A stretch of 16,903 nt of DNA from Chitinophagaceae bacterium (GCA_009996555.1 JAACZX010000006.1:1-16903), one strand, 5' to 3'. Positions 6,601-14,095 are shown, counted from the stretch's first letter. Notes: a model not told the origin generated them from the letters alone. A program made the numbers and translations.

Positions 6601-8006
6601 TAATGACCGCATCCGTTGCCTCGCTTGGATTTTTGCCAATGGCTTTAAGTAATGGCGCAGGTGCAGAAGTTCAACGTCCTTTAGCAACCGTGGTCATTGG
6701 CGGATTGGTGGTCGCAACATTTCTTACACTCTTTGTTTTACCTGTACTGTATATCCTTTTTGAAAAAGGCATCAGCAGGAAAAAGAAAAAGAAAAGATTG
6801 GCGACAGCAATATTGTTACCGGTAATGTTGTTGTTGCAAATAAATGCAACAGCACAAACCCCCATCAGCCTGGAGGCTGCATTGGATACAGCAAAAAAGA
6901 ATAATCTGTTATTGAAAAACGAGCAACTGGTGGCAGCATATAAAAAACTGCTGATCGGATCGGCAGCAACAGTACCGCAAACCATGCTGCAAACAGAAGT
7001 TGGTCAGTTCAACAGTATTTATACCGATACCCGCTTTGGGTTATCACAAAGCTTCAGTTTTCCAAAAGTATACAGCACGCAAAAACAATTGTTGCAGGAG
7101 GAATGGAAAAGCAGTAATCTTTCATCAGCAGTAAAAGAAAAAGAATTGCAACAGCAGGTAACATCGCTGTTCTATCAATTCATCTGGCTGCGGGAGAAAG
7201 AAAAGCTGTTGAACTATACCGATAGTTTGTTCACTGCATTTTACAAACGCACAGAACTGCGGTTGCAAAAAGGCGAAACAAACCTGCTTGAAAAAACAAC
7301 GGCTGAAACACAGCTTGGACAGATAACACTCCAGCGAAAGCAATTGCAGCACGATAAGGAAATACTGCAGTTGCAGTTTCAATTGTTACTGAATACAACC
7401 ACTGTATTTATTCCAACAGCAGAGTATAAGTTGCAACAACAGTTACCGGTAGCTGAGTTCAGCTCACACCCTGCCATTGCATTTGCCCGGCAGCAGGAAC
7501 AGATTGCTGATGCCATGATCAAAGCTGAACAATCGAAACTGCTGCCTGAAATAACAATCGGCGTTTCCAGCACCAGCATCACGGGTATTGGCGCCGATGA
7601 TAAATATTACAGTAATGCAAGAAGGTTTCAGTCTGTACAGGCAGGCATTGGTATTCCTCTTTTTGCAAAAGCACAAAAAGCAAAGATCAGCAGTGCAAAA
7701 TTCAGCAAACAGGTGGCAGCCAATCAATCTGCATTAAGTCTGCAACTTTTAAAAACCAATTTCAGCAAAGCCCTTGCGTTGTACAAACAGTATAGCGAAA
7801 CCGTTGGCTATTTTGAAAAGACAGGTTTAAAAAATGCTGAACTGATCATTGAAACTGCAAACAAACAATTCAACAGCGGACTCATTAATTACCTTGAATG
7901 GTTTATGCTTATGAACCAGGCTACCGCTGTTAAGAACGATCACCTGGATGCAGTACGCAATCTCAACGAAAGTATCATTCAACTCAACTACTACAACAAT
8001 CAATAA
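3660..8006 (+). CDS. czcA: CzcA-type heavy-metal RND pump fused to CzcC/TolC-like outer-membrane channel
   Basis: This 1448-residue protein joins two parts of a tripartite efflux system. Residues 1-1036 are a complete HME-type RND pump: N-terminal helix, LPIDAVPDITNNQVQI near 34-49, APVTTGLGEIYQY near 131, and helix 4 with ALDFGLIVDGAVIIVEA, whose D401, D407 and E414 match the proton-relay positions of CzcA. MRFNELLSG (674-682) and IGSGEIPTDPMP resemble the divalent-cation CzcA/CnrA type more than copper-exporting CusA, so Zn, Co, Cd or Ni is the likelier cargo (inference). Residues 1040-1066 are a lysine run, a hydrophobic core and NATAQ, which looks like an internal signal peptide. Residues about 1067-1448 are an outer-membrane factor with long coiled-coil helices near 1155-1245. 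The fusion is intact with no frameshift. The next gene, czcB, begins 6 bp after the stop. Confidence 0.93.
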   Translation: MLNAIIHFSVRNKLIIGLFLIGLIGYGSYELTKLPIDAVPDITNNQVQIITVAPSYGATDIERLVTFPLEQANNNIAGLLEIRSFSRFGLSLVTLVFSDETDVYWARQQVAERLQKIQAIIPTHIGTPELAPVTTGLGEIYQYVVRPQKGYENKYDATELRTIQDWIVRRQLLGVPGVAEVSSFGGKLKQYSIELDPNRLNSYGITVNDVFTALEKNNQNTGGAYIEKSSTVLYIRSEGLAGSKEDIENIAIKRTGSNTPLFVRDVADVTIGHATRYGALLFNDEGEVAGAIVMMLKGANSNKVIADVKDRIQQIQKTLPEGVVIEPFLDRTKMVNNAIGTVKTNLLEGALIVVFVLVLFLGNFRAGILVASVIPLAMLFAIIMMNIFGVSGNLMSLGALDFGLIVDGAVIIVEAVMHQLSHSKRFSNTVQISQEQMDAEVNSSAGKMMNSAVFGQVIILVVYLPIFTLHGIEGKMFKPMAQTVAFALLGAFILSLTYIPMMSSIFLSKKIHHKQNISDRMMIWLERLYQSALSKVLGFPKLIIGIALALFATAILILSQMGGEFIPSLEEGDFAVETRVLTGSSLQTTIEQTQKTAHILKSRFPEVEKVVTKIGSGEIPTDPMPLEASDMMVILKDKSEWTSANSFNELAAKMTDALQEVPGVTTGFQYPVQMRFNELLSGARQDVVCKIFGEDLDTLALYAQSLGRIIGTVQGTTDLYVEAVTGLPQIIIQYNRAAIAQYNLSIADVNRIVNTAFAGQTAGMLFEGEKRFDIVVRLKSNQKKDLKDIQQLLIPTPSGAQIPLYQLADVSIKEGPNQIQREDAKRRIIVGFNVRGRDVQSIVHELQEKAGKQLKLPTGYYVTYGGAFENLNEAKQRLMIAVPVSLLLIFLLLYFAFGSVKQGLLIYSAIPLSAIGGIFFLALRGMPFSISAGIGFIALFGVAVLNGIVLIAEFNRLKKEGMDDVKRIVLMGTKIRLRPVLMTASVASLGFLPMALSNGAGAEVQRPLATVVIGGLVVATFLTLFVLPVLYILFEKGISRKKKKKRLATAILLPVMLLLQINATAQTPISLEAALDTAKKNNLLLKNEQLVAAYKKLLIGSAATVPQTMLQTEVGQFNSIYTDTRFGLSQSFSFPKVYSTQKQLLQEEWKSSNLSSAVKEKELQQQVTSLFYQFIWLREKEKLLNYTDSLFTAFYKRTELRLQKGETNLLEKTTAETQLGQITLQRKQLQHDKEILQLQFQLLLNTTTVFIPTAEYKLQQQLPVAEFSSHPAIAFARQQEQIADAMIKAEQSKLLPEITIGVSSTSITGIGADDKYYSNARRFQSVQAGIGIPLFAKAQKAKISSAKFSKQVAANQSALSLQLLKTNFSKALALYKQYSETVGYFEKTGLKNAELIIETANKQFNSGLINYLEWFMLMNQATAVKNDHLDAVRNLNESIIQLNYYNNQ

Positions 8007-8012
8007 ACAGCT

Positions 8013-9143
8013 ATGAAACATACATTCATTATACTGTTCTTTTCTGCTGCATTACTTTCCTGCGGCAGTAAAAACAAAACAGAAGAACCAAAAGCGCCAA
8101 AGGCTGAGGAAAATAGTATTACCCTCACAGCGGCGCAATTAAAAAATGCGGCTGTTACAATGGTAAAACCTGAGCAGCGTTCTGTTTCTTCCATTTTAAA
8201 ACTGAACGGACGCATTGATGTTCCGCCACAAAACATTGTATCCATCAGTGTTCCGCTTGGTGGTTATTTAAAATCAACACGCTTACTGCCGGGCATGCAT
8301 TTGAAGAAAGGTGAAGTTATTGCCATTATTGAAGACCAGCAATACATTCAGCTGCAACAGGATTATTTAACAGCAAAAGCAAGAATCAGCTCACTGGAAG
8401 CAGAATACCTGCGTCAAAAAGAACTGAACGAAAGCAAAGCCAGCAGCGATAAAGTTTTTCAACAGGCCGAAGCTGAATTCAGAAGCCAGAAAATACTCAT
8501 CACGGCCTTAAGCGAAAAATTAAAACTGGCCGGTATCAACATCTCCAATCTCAACGAAAGCAACATCAGCCGCAGTATACAATTGCATTCGCCCATTGAT
8601 GGTTATGTATCAAAAGTGAATGTGAACATTGGTAAATATGTGGCACCAACGGAAGTATTGTTTGAATTGATCAACCCCACAGATATTCATCTTGCATTAA
8701 CTGTGTTTGAAAAAGATGTCAACAAACTGTTTATTGGTCAACAGCTGGTGGCTTATACCAACACGCAGCCGGAAAAGAAACATGCAGCAGATGTATTGCT
8801 GATTGGCAAAGACCTTTCTGCCGACCGCAGCACTGAAGTGCATTGTCATTTTGATAACTACGATAAAACACTGATACCCGGTACATACATGAATGCCGAT
8901 GTGGAAGTGAAAAATAAAGCAGCCTGGGTACTGCCGGAAGATGCGGTAGTTCGTTTCGAGAACAAAAACTATGTATTTGTAAAACGGGCGGAATACAGCT
9001 TTGTAATGCAGGAAGTGCAAACAGGTATTGCAGAGTCAGGTTTTGTTGAAATAGTTAATATAGACGATTTGAAGGATAAGGAAGTGGTGGGCAAAGGCGC
9101 CTATACCCTGCTCATGAGTTTAAAGAACAAAACAGAGGATTAA
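8013..9143 (+). CDS. czcB: Efflux RND periplasmic adaptor lipoprotein (CzcB/HlyD family)
   Basis: This 376-residue membrane fusion protein links the inner-membrane pump and the outer-membrane channel encoded just upstream. The signal peptide ends in the lipobox LLSC, with Cys17 as the lipid-bearing residue; it is followed by a charged, proline- and lysine-rich linker. The domains appear in the usual order: beta strands and first lipoyl half (about 60-115, SVPLGGYLKSTRLLPG and KKGEVIAIIEDQ), a coiled-coil hairpin (about 116-180), second lipoyl half (about 190-225, LHSPIDGYVSKVNVNIGKYV), beta barrel (about 228-300), and a C-terminal membrane-proximal domain. There is no His-rich N-terminal metal-binding extension. 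The 6-bp spacing to czcA indicates one transcript with translational coupling, and a terminator follows within 30 bp. No separate czcC or sensor-regulator gene is present in the window. Confidence 0.9.
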   Translation: MKHTFIILFFSAALLSCGSKNKTEEPKAPKAEENSITLTAAQLKNAAVTMVKPEQRSVSSILKLNGRIDVPPQNIVSISVPLGGYLKSTRLLPGMHLKKGEVIAIIEDQQYIQLQQDYLTAKARISSLEAEYLRQKELNESKASSDKVFQQAEAEFRSQKILITALSEKLKLAGINISNLNESNISRSIQLHSPIDGYVSKVNVNIGKYVAPTEVLFELINPTDIHLALTVFEKDVNKLFIGQQLVAYTNTQPEKKHAADVLLIGKDLSADRSTEVHCHFDNYDKTLIPGTYMNADVEVKNKAAWVLPEDAVVRFENKNYVFVKRAEYSFVMQEVQTGIAESGFVEIVNIDDLKDKEVVGKGAYTLLMSLKNKTED

Positions 9144-9164
9144 CAAGCCGTTTGTTTTATATAT

Positions 9165-9199
9165 CAAAAAAAATCCGCACCTTATGTGTGGATTTTTTT
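9165..9199 (+). terminator. Rho-independent terminator after czcB, probably bidirectional
   Basis: ATCCGCAC and GTGTGGAT form an 8-bp stem with one G·U pair and a CTTAT loop. Seven T residues end the stem (9193-9199) and a run of A residues precedes it, so it could also stop transcription on the other strand. Confidence 0.85.
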
Positions 9200-9232
9200 A
9201 TGAACGGCATCTACAAGTAAAAACCTACTGCT

Positions 9233-9829
9233 ATGGCGTCACCACTTACTGTTTCCATTGTACACCCGCAATACAACAATCTGAAAAAGTACAGCCCGGT
9301 CCTCCATTTCCTGGCCGGCACAGTTTTTATAGCTGCGGCCGTCTATGAATTCAGGATCGACAACCGCATTACAGCCTTCTCGGAATTAGTGATCGGTATT
9401 GATGTGATTACGCTAGCCTTTATGCGTGGCTTTGCCGAAGATTCAAGCCGTATGAATGCCATCTTCCGCTTCATAGAAGTACTGGTTTTTGGCGGACTTA
9501 CTATCCTTGCAGCCCTCGATCAATCGTGGATCACAGCGTGTTTCCTCGCCATTGCAACAGGCATGTATTATTATGTTTTTCACTGCGAACGAAAAGTGAT
9601 CAACCGGGAAAAGGTTTCAGTACACCATTTGGGCGTCACCATCTCCAACTTTCCCAAGGATAAAGAGCTGGAATGGGATGAGATAACTGACCTGGAAGCA
9701 TTGCCACACAGCATTACCATTTTTACCAGCCGGAAGAAAATACTCCGTTTCGATTTTCAAAAAGCAATTGCTTTCGATGAACTGGAACAAATTCACGAAT
9801 TTTGCAGACATTATTTGAAAAGTGAATAG
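9233..9829 (+). CDS. Four-helix membrane protein with C-terminal soluble domain, likely paralogue of the 2483-3085 protein
   Basis: This 198-residue protein has predicted membrane helices at about residues 23-39, 48-65, 78-95 and 98-117, then a soluble tail. It shares layout and short motifs with the protein at 2483-3085: LHFLAG in helix 1, an IFRF segment at helix 3, ER after helix 4, a GVTISNFP strand, LEWDEITDLE, and a final helix IHEFCRHYL. The tail pattern is that of a PH-like beta domain, but I cannot name a family. It follows the efflux operon terminator, so it is probably transcribed separately. The last codons, Ser-Glu-stop, lie inside the palindromic repeat at 9821-9890, so the native C terminus may have been changed by that element. 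The start at 9233 is the only reasonable one. No role can be assigned. Confidence 0.75.
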   Translation: MASPLTVSIVHPQYNNLKKYSPVLHFLAGTVFIAAAVYEFRIDNRITAFSELVIGIDVITLAFMRGFAEDSSRMNAIFRFIEVLVFGGLTILAALDQSWITACFLAIATGMYYYVFHCERKVINREKVSVHHLGVTISNFPKDKELEWDEITDLEALPHSITIFTSRKKILRFDFQKAIAFDELEQIHEFCRHYLKSE

Positions 9830-9890
9830 TGAATGGTCAATGGTGAGTAAGCCGGGCCGCACATTCACCATTCACAATTGACAATTCACT
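9821..9890. repeat. Imperfect palindromic intergenic repeat with 28-nt arms
   Basis: The left arm 9821-9848 (begins AGTGAATAGTGAATGG) and the right arm 9863-9890 (ends TTGACAATTCACT) are reverse complements at 23 of 28 positions, around a 14-nt GC-rich centre. Both arms are built from short GTGAAT/GTCAAT units. The element starts within the last codons of the upstream gene, contains its TAG stop at 9827-9829, and ends one base before the ATG of the radical SAM gene. The 11-mer CAATTGACAAT at 9875-9885 recurs at the end of folC (16482-16492), which suggests a genome-wide repeat family. Confidence 0.7.
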
Positions 9891-11192
9891 ATGGCTTTAG
9901 AACATTCTCCCTATTTACTTTATTCCGACGGGAACGGAAATATTTTTGAAGATACTTCGCTCTACGCCATTGGGCGTGAAGGATGGGATGCTTTTCCCAT
10001 TGATGCAGAAGACTGGATCGAACTGCCCGATGGCGGCAACCTGTATGAATTACCAGACCGCAAAGGCATTGGCATTGATGTAAACACAGGCGAAATGCGT
10101 TTATGTGAAAAAGGATGGGCCGTGGCAGCTTTCATTCCTCCTGCCCATACCAGTTTATACATTGCAGCGTTTGAATCTTCACCTGATGCAGAAACACTTC
10201 CCCTGTTTTGTTATACAGCCGTTGGCTGGCACGATGATAAATTTTATGTGCCTGCTGTGCGCATTGAACAGGACATCCGCCAGGAATGCGCCGGTTATAA
10301 TGATGAAAAAATTGAAACAGGCGCACAGCAACTTATTAAAAACTACCCGCATAACAGGCTGGTAAAACACCTCATGGAAAACTGCTGCAACACCTACAAC
10401 TGTCCCGCAGCAAGAAATTTTGCCATGAGCCGTTGGGAATGCCCTATACCTGTTTCGCCTGCATGTAATGCCAATTGCATTGGCTGCATTTCGTTTCAGC
10501 CACAGGAAGAACATATTCAAAGTCCGCAGGACAGGTTAACATTTAAACCTACTGCTGAAGAAATTGTTGAGTTCACAGTACCACATCTTGAAACAGCACC
10601 TTATCCCATTGTTTCTTTCGGGCAGGGTTGCGAAGGCGAACCTTTGCTGATGTGGGAAACCATGCGTGATGCTATTCTTGAAATACGGAAACACACAACA
10701 AAAGGAAGCATCAACATTAATACCAATGGATCAAAACCAGATGCGGTGAAAGTGTTGTGCGAAGCTGGTTTAAACTCCATTCGTGTAAGTACCAACAGCG
10801 CCCAAAAACATATTTACGAAGCGTATTACCGCCCTAACAATTACAGTTTTGAAGACATTGTTGAAAGCCTGAAAGTGGTGAACGGCTATGGTGGCTGGAC
10901 GAGCATTAACTATTTTGTTTTCCCCGGTGTTACAGACAGCGAAGAAGAATACGAAGCATTACGCAAACTCATTCGTGAAACCGGATTGAAGATGATACAA
11001 TGGCGCAATTTTAATATTGATCCCGATTGGTATCTTGGTAAACTCGGCATTACAGAAACAGGAGAGTTGCTGGGTGTAAAACAATTCATTGAAGTGATCA
11101 AAGAAGAGTTCCCTGATCTGAAGCATGGCTATTTCAATCCACCAATTGAACGGATCAAAGGCAACTACGAAGTTGATTTTGCACATTGGTAA
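9891..11192 (+). CDS. Radical SAM protein of unknown function with extra cysteines
   Basis: This 433-residue protein has the radical SAM motif CNANCIGC with C192, C196 and C199 (CX3CX2C) to hold a 4Fe-4S cluster that cleaves S-adenosylmethionine. The core continues with FGQGCEGEPLL (243-253, the GGE-type motif), ININTNGS (274-281) and SIRVSTNS, the usual order of barrel strands. Before the core is a ~180-residue N-terminal region (IFEDTSLYAIGREGWDAF, then a domain with PDRKGIGIDVNTGEMRLC). Just upstream of the SAM motif is a cysteine-rich stretch, C165, C166, C171 and C184, which could hold a second cluster or a metal. The substrate is unknown; neither a peptide substrate gene nor a recognised partner is nearby. 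It is separated from the upstream gene only by a palindromic repeat, and a strong terminator follows about 45 bp after the stop. Radical SAM membership is sure; function is not. Confidence 0.88.
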   Translation: MALEHSPYLLYSDGNGNIFEDTSLYAIGREGWDAFPIDAEDWIELPDGGNLYELPDRKGIGIDVNTGEMRLCEKGWAVAAFIPPAHTSLYIAAFESSPDAETLPLFCYTAVGWHDDKFYVPAVRIEQDIRQECAGYNDEKIETGAQQLIKNYPHNRLVKHLMENCCNTYNCPAARNFAMSRWECPIPVSPACNANCIGCISFQPQEEHIQSPQDRLTFKPTAEEIVEFTVPHLETAPYPIVSFGQGCEGEPLLMWETMRDAILEIRKHTTKGSININTNGSKPDAVKVLCEAGLNSIRVSTNSAQKHIYEAYYRPNNYSFEDIVESLKVVNGYGGWTSINYFVFPGVTDSEEEYEALRKLIRETGLKMIQWRNFNIDPDWYLGKLGITETGELLGVKQFIEVIKEEFPDLKHGYFNPPIERIKGNYEVDFAHW

Positions 11193-11235
11193 TACCGGCG
11201 GGCACGGTTGAAAACCGTCAGATCATTAACGTAAC

Positions 11236-11285
11236 AAGGGTGCCAACTCTGTCCTTCAACAAGCTCGGAGTTGGCACCCTTTTTT
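11236..11285 (+). terminator. Strong Rho-independent terminator with long stem after the radical SAM gene
   Basis: AAGGGTGCCAACTC pairs perfectly with GAGTTGGCACCCTT over 14 bp, extended by one U·G and one G-C pair, around a 14-nt loop. T residues follow at 11280-11285. A smaller 6-bp hairpin (ACGGTT GAA AACCGT, 11204-11218) lies between the stop codon and this structure. Confidence 0.85.
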
Positions 11286-11319
11286 GTTCAGTACAGTTTC
11301 CGTAAGTTGAGTAACAGTT

Positions 11320-12311
11320 ATGCAACGCCCCAACCATATTCTTCCGTTAATTGTACTATCACAATTTGCAGGTACATCTTTATGGTTCAGCGGCAATGCC
11401 ATACTTCCCGAAATCAGTAAAACATTTTTGTTACAACTGGATGGCGTAGCAATTGTTACATCTTCTGTTTTGATCGGGTTTATTACAGGCACATTTGTGT
11501 ATGCCGTTACAGCTGTTGCAGACCGCATGAAACCATCGCTTGTTTTCTTTTGTTCATCAGTTGCTGCAGCTACCGCAAACCTGTTGATCCTTTTACCATC
11601 GCAGGAATTTTTATTACTTGTTGCTTCACGATTTTTTGTAGGCTTTTTTCTTGCAGGTATTTATCCTGTCGGGATGAAGATTGCAGCTGAGTGGTATGAG
11701 AAAGGACTTGGAAAAGCATTGGGTTATCTTGTTGGTGCTTTAGTGCTTGGCACTGCATTTCCTCATTTACTGAAGCAATCGGGCTGGGATTACAACTGGA
11801 AAACAGTACTTGTTGTTACTTCACTTGTTGCATCAGCCGGGGGGCTCATCATTCTATTATTTGTGCCATCAGGACCTTATGCAAAAAAAGGAAGCACCTA
11901 TTCGTTCAATGCATTTAAAAGCAGCTTCCGTTATCCGGGTTTCCGTGCAGCATCATTTGGTTATTTCGGACACATGTGGGAGCTGTATGCTTTCTGGGCC
12001 TTTGTTCCGGTTTTGCTGCAGCAGTATGTAAAACAAAACGGAGCAATGCCCAATATTCCGCTATGGTCGTAGCTGATTCACCACAGTTTTCATCCATTGT
12101 TGCACAAACCGCTGTTGCCGAAAACAAAGGCACAGCGTTGACGATTGTTACATGCATTGGTTTTTCTATTACTGTTGTGAGTATTTATTTACTCAACAGT
12201 TTGTTTGCTCAATTCATGCAGTCGCCCTACGCCTTGCTCATACTTGCACCCGGCCCGTTACTTGGACTAATGGGACTAAAGCCATTGCTGAAACAAAAAA
12301 ACTTTCACTAG
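11320..12311 (+). pseudogene. Major facilitator superfamily transporter broken by an internal deletion
   Basis: The first part (11320-12072, 250 codons) encodes MFS helices 1-7: TSLWFSGNAILPE in helix 1, ADRMKPSL in the loop 2-3 position, SRFFVGFFLAGIYPVGMKI in helix 4, and FGYFGHMWELYAFWAFVP in helix 7. It then stops at PNIPLWS. The reading continues in the next frame from 12063 with MVVADSPQFSSIVAQTA, ENKGTALTIVTCIGFSI and a last helix ending at 12311. Together they make about 330 residues against roughly 400 in intact relatives; helices 8, 9 and most of 10 are missing. The junction CTATGGTCG reads as LWS in one frame and as MVV in the other, which suggests deletion between short direct repeats. 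The product is unlikely to transport. The original substrate is unknown. An assembly error is possible. Confidence 0.8.
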
Positions 12312-12422
12312 AGATTACAACAGTATATTTTTCATTTGCTGATGCATTTGAAAAAAATCAGACTCACTACTCAAAAAATAAACCGGCAGTTTACCGTTCG
12401 TCAAATAAGTTTTTTTGCACCA

Positions 12423-12451
12423 TTGATTCAATACAACAGCGGTTATTTTTG
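12423..12451 (+). promoter_or_regulatory. Promoter for the EamA transporter and dehydrogenase unit
   Basis: TATTTTTG (12444-12451) matches TAnnTTTG, and TTG at 12423-12425 sits 18 bp upstream as a partial -33 box. The ATG at 12457 begins 6 nt after the box. The rest of 12312-12456 shows no feature. Confidence 0.5.
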
Positions 12452-12456
12452 GCGGC

Positions 12457-13371
12457 ATGAAACATGAGAACCAAAACCACGTTGCAATAGGCATCTTGTT
12501 TGCGGTAGCCGCTACTATTATCTGGAGCGGCAATTTTATTGTAGCCCGTGCGGTCATTCATGATATTCCACCTGTAACACTTGCGTTCTTTCGTTGGTTA
12601 ACGGCCTGCATCTTACTCCTGCCTGTGGCGTGGAGGCATATTGGCCCATCCTGGCAAATTGTAAAACAGCATAAGAGTTATTTTTTCTGGACCGGTCTTA
12701 CCGGCATCAGTCTTTTTAATACACTTGTATATGTGGCGGGGCACAGTTCAACAGCCATTAATCTTGCACTCATCGGCACTACCTCATCCCCCATCATTGC
12801 AGTTATACTGGCGCATTATTTCCTGAAAGAACATATTCAGTGGATCCGTATTGCTGGTATTATGCTTTGCATATCCGGTATTCTTTTTTTGCTGAGCAAA
12901 GGAAGCATACAAAACCTTCTGCACCTTGAATTCAGCAGAGGTGATGGCTGGGTATTACTCGGTGCCACAAGTTTTGCCATTTACAATATTCTTGCCCGTA
13001 AAAAACCAAAAACAATTTCAGCTGTCGGGTTTCTCTTCTTTGTTTTCGCAATTGGAACACTGTGTCTTGCACCTGCATATTTTGCAGAAGCCGCTTACTC
13101 AAAACCGGTTGAATGGAACATGAATACTGTATGGGTCATCCTTTACCTTGGACTCGGCACATCGGTTATTTCATTTTTACTTTGGAACAAGTCCATTAAA
13201 GAACTGGGTGCCGGTCGCACCGCTTTGTTCGGCAACCTCATTCCCATCTTCAGCAGCATTGAAGCTGTATTTATTCTTGGTGAGAAAATCAGTTATATTC
13301 ACATCATCAGTTTTCTGTTGATTGCTGCAGGCCTTGCAATTGACAATAGTGTTTTACTGAAACGAAAATAA
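12457..13371 (+). CDS. EamA-family (DMT superfamily) transporter
   Basis: This 304-residue inner-membrane protein has the ten-helix layout of drug/metabolite transporters, made of two EamA repeats (about residues 12-147 and 163-297). Typical motifs are AATIIWSGNFIVAR in helix 1, PVTLAFFRW at the start of helix 2, ALIGTTSPIIAVIL-like helix 4 with YFLKEHI after it, and in the second repeat LGLGTSVISFLLW, GAGRTALFGNLIPIF and FILGEKI. EamA proteins export or import small metabolites such as amino acids, but the substrate cannot be told from sequence. The next gene, a dehydrogenase, begins 7 bp after the stop, so they are co-transcribed. There is no upstream regulator gene. The gene is intact, unlike the transporter gene just before it. 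Confidence 0.88.
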   Translation: MKHENQNHVAIGILFAVAATIIWSGNFIVARAVIHDIPPVTLAFFRWLTACILLLPVAWRHIGPSWQIVKQHKSYFFWTGLTGISLFNTLVYVAGHSSTAINLALIGTTSSPIIAVILAHYFLKEHIQWIRIAGIMLCISGILFLLSKGSIQNLLHLEFSRGDGWVLLGATSFAIYNILARKKPKTISAVGFLFFVFAIGTLCLAPAYFAEAAYSKPVEWNMNTVWVILYLGLGTSVISFLLWNKSIKELGAGRTALFGNLIPIFSSIEAVFILGEKISYIHIISFLLIAAGLAIDNSVLLKRK

Positions 13372-13378
13372 CCACTTC

Positions 13379-14095
13379 ATGAAAAAGGTTGTCATCATTG
13401 GTGCCAGTTCCGGCATTGGTAAAGCATTGGCATTACGTTATATCAACGAAGGCCATAAGGTTGGTATAACCGGCAGACGAAAACATTTGCTGGAAGAACT
13501 GCAGCTACAATTTCCACAGCAGGTTTTTATTGAAGCGTTTGATGTTGCAGGTACTGAGAATATTTTTCATCTCAAGCATCTGATTGATCAACTCGGCGGC
13601 ATGGACCTGTTTGTGTACTGCAGTGGCACGGGTGAGGCAAGCAAAACGCTAAACCTGGAAATTGATCAGCAAACTACGTTGATCAATGTAAACGGCTTTG
13701 TTGAAACAACTGTTTATGCATTCAACTATTTTGTGCAGCAGGGACACGGACAGATTGTGGGCATTTCATCCATTGCAGCATACAGAGGAAACAGTTGGGC
13801 GCCTGCGTATGGCGCAAGCAAAGCGTACATGAGTAACTACCTTGAAGCACTGAGCATAAAAGCAAGCCGTATGAAAATACCTGTTACTGTTACCGATGTA
13901 CAGCCGGGATTTGTACAAACAGAAATGGCAAAGGGCAATAAGCTGTTCTGGATAGCTCCGCTCGACAAAGCGGTGAAACAAATTTTTAATGCAATTGAAA
14001 AAAAGAAACGCAAAGTGCAGGTAACAAAACGCTGGGCATTGATTGCATGGGTATTAACGTGGCTACCCTACTCCATTTACAAAAAACTGAACTGA
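13379..14095 (+). CDS. Short-chain dehydrogenase/reductase (SDR family)
   Basis: This 238-residue classical SDR has the nucleotide-binding motif GASSGIG at residues 8-14 and TGRRK at 31-35, where the arginines suggest preference for NADP(H). Catalytic residues are Ser131 in GISSIAA and Tyr144 and Lys148 in YGASK. The usual NNAG segment is replaced by YCSGTGE (80-86), an uncommon but tolerated variant. DVQPGFVQTEMAKG (173-186) is the substrate-loop region. The C terminus, WALIAWVLTWLPYSIYKKL, is hydrophobic and may touch the membrane, as in some SDRs that act on lipids. It is the second gene of a unit with the EamA transporter 7 bp upstream. The substrate is unknown. Confidence 0.88.
   Translation: MKKVVIIGASSGIGKALALRYINEGHKVGITGRRKHLLEELQLQFPQQVFIEAFDVAGTENIFHLKHLIDQLGGMDLFVYCSGTGEASKTLNLEIDQQTTLINVNGFVETTVYAFNYFVQQGHGQIVGISSIAAYRGNSWAPAYGASKAYMSNYLEALSIKASRMKIPVTVTDVQPGFVQTEMAKGNKLFWIAPLDKAVKQIFNAIEKKKRKVQVTKRWALIAWVLTWLPYSIYKKLN

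Noticed and set aside
6779..6797. A-rich stretch in czcA as a slippage site that separates pump and channel.
   Set aside because: The A runs are broken by G residues and encode the basic start of the internal signal peptide; the reading frame is continuous and needs no slippage.
12050..12075. Programmed ribosomal frameshift joining the two transporter frames.
   Set aside because: There is no slippery sequence, and about 70 residues of the family are missing at the junction, so a frame switch alone would not restore a full protein.
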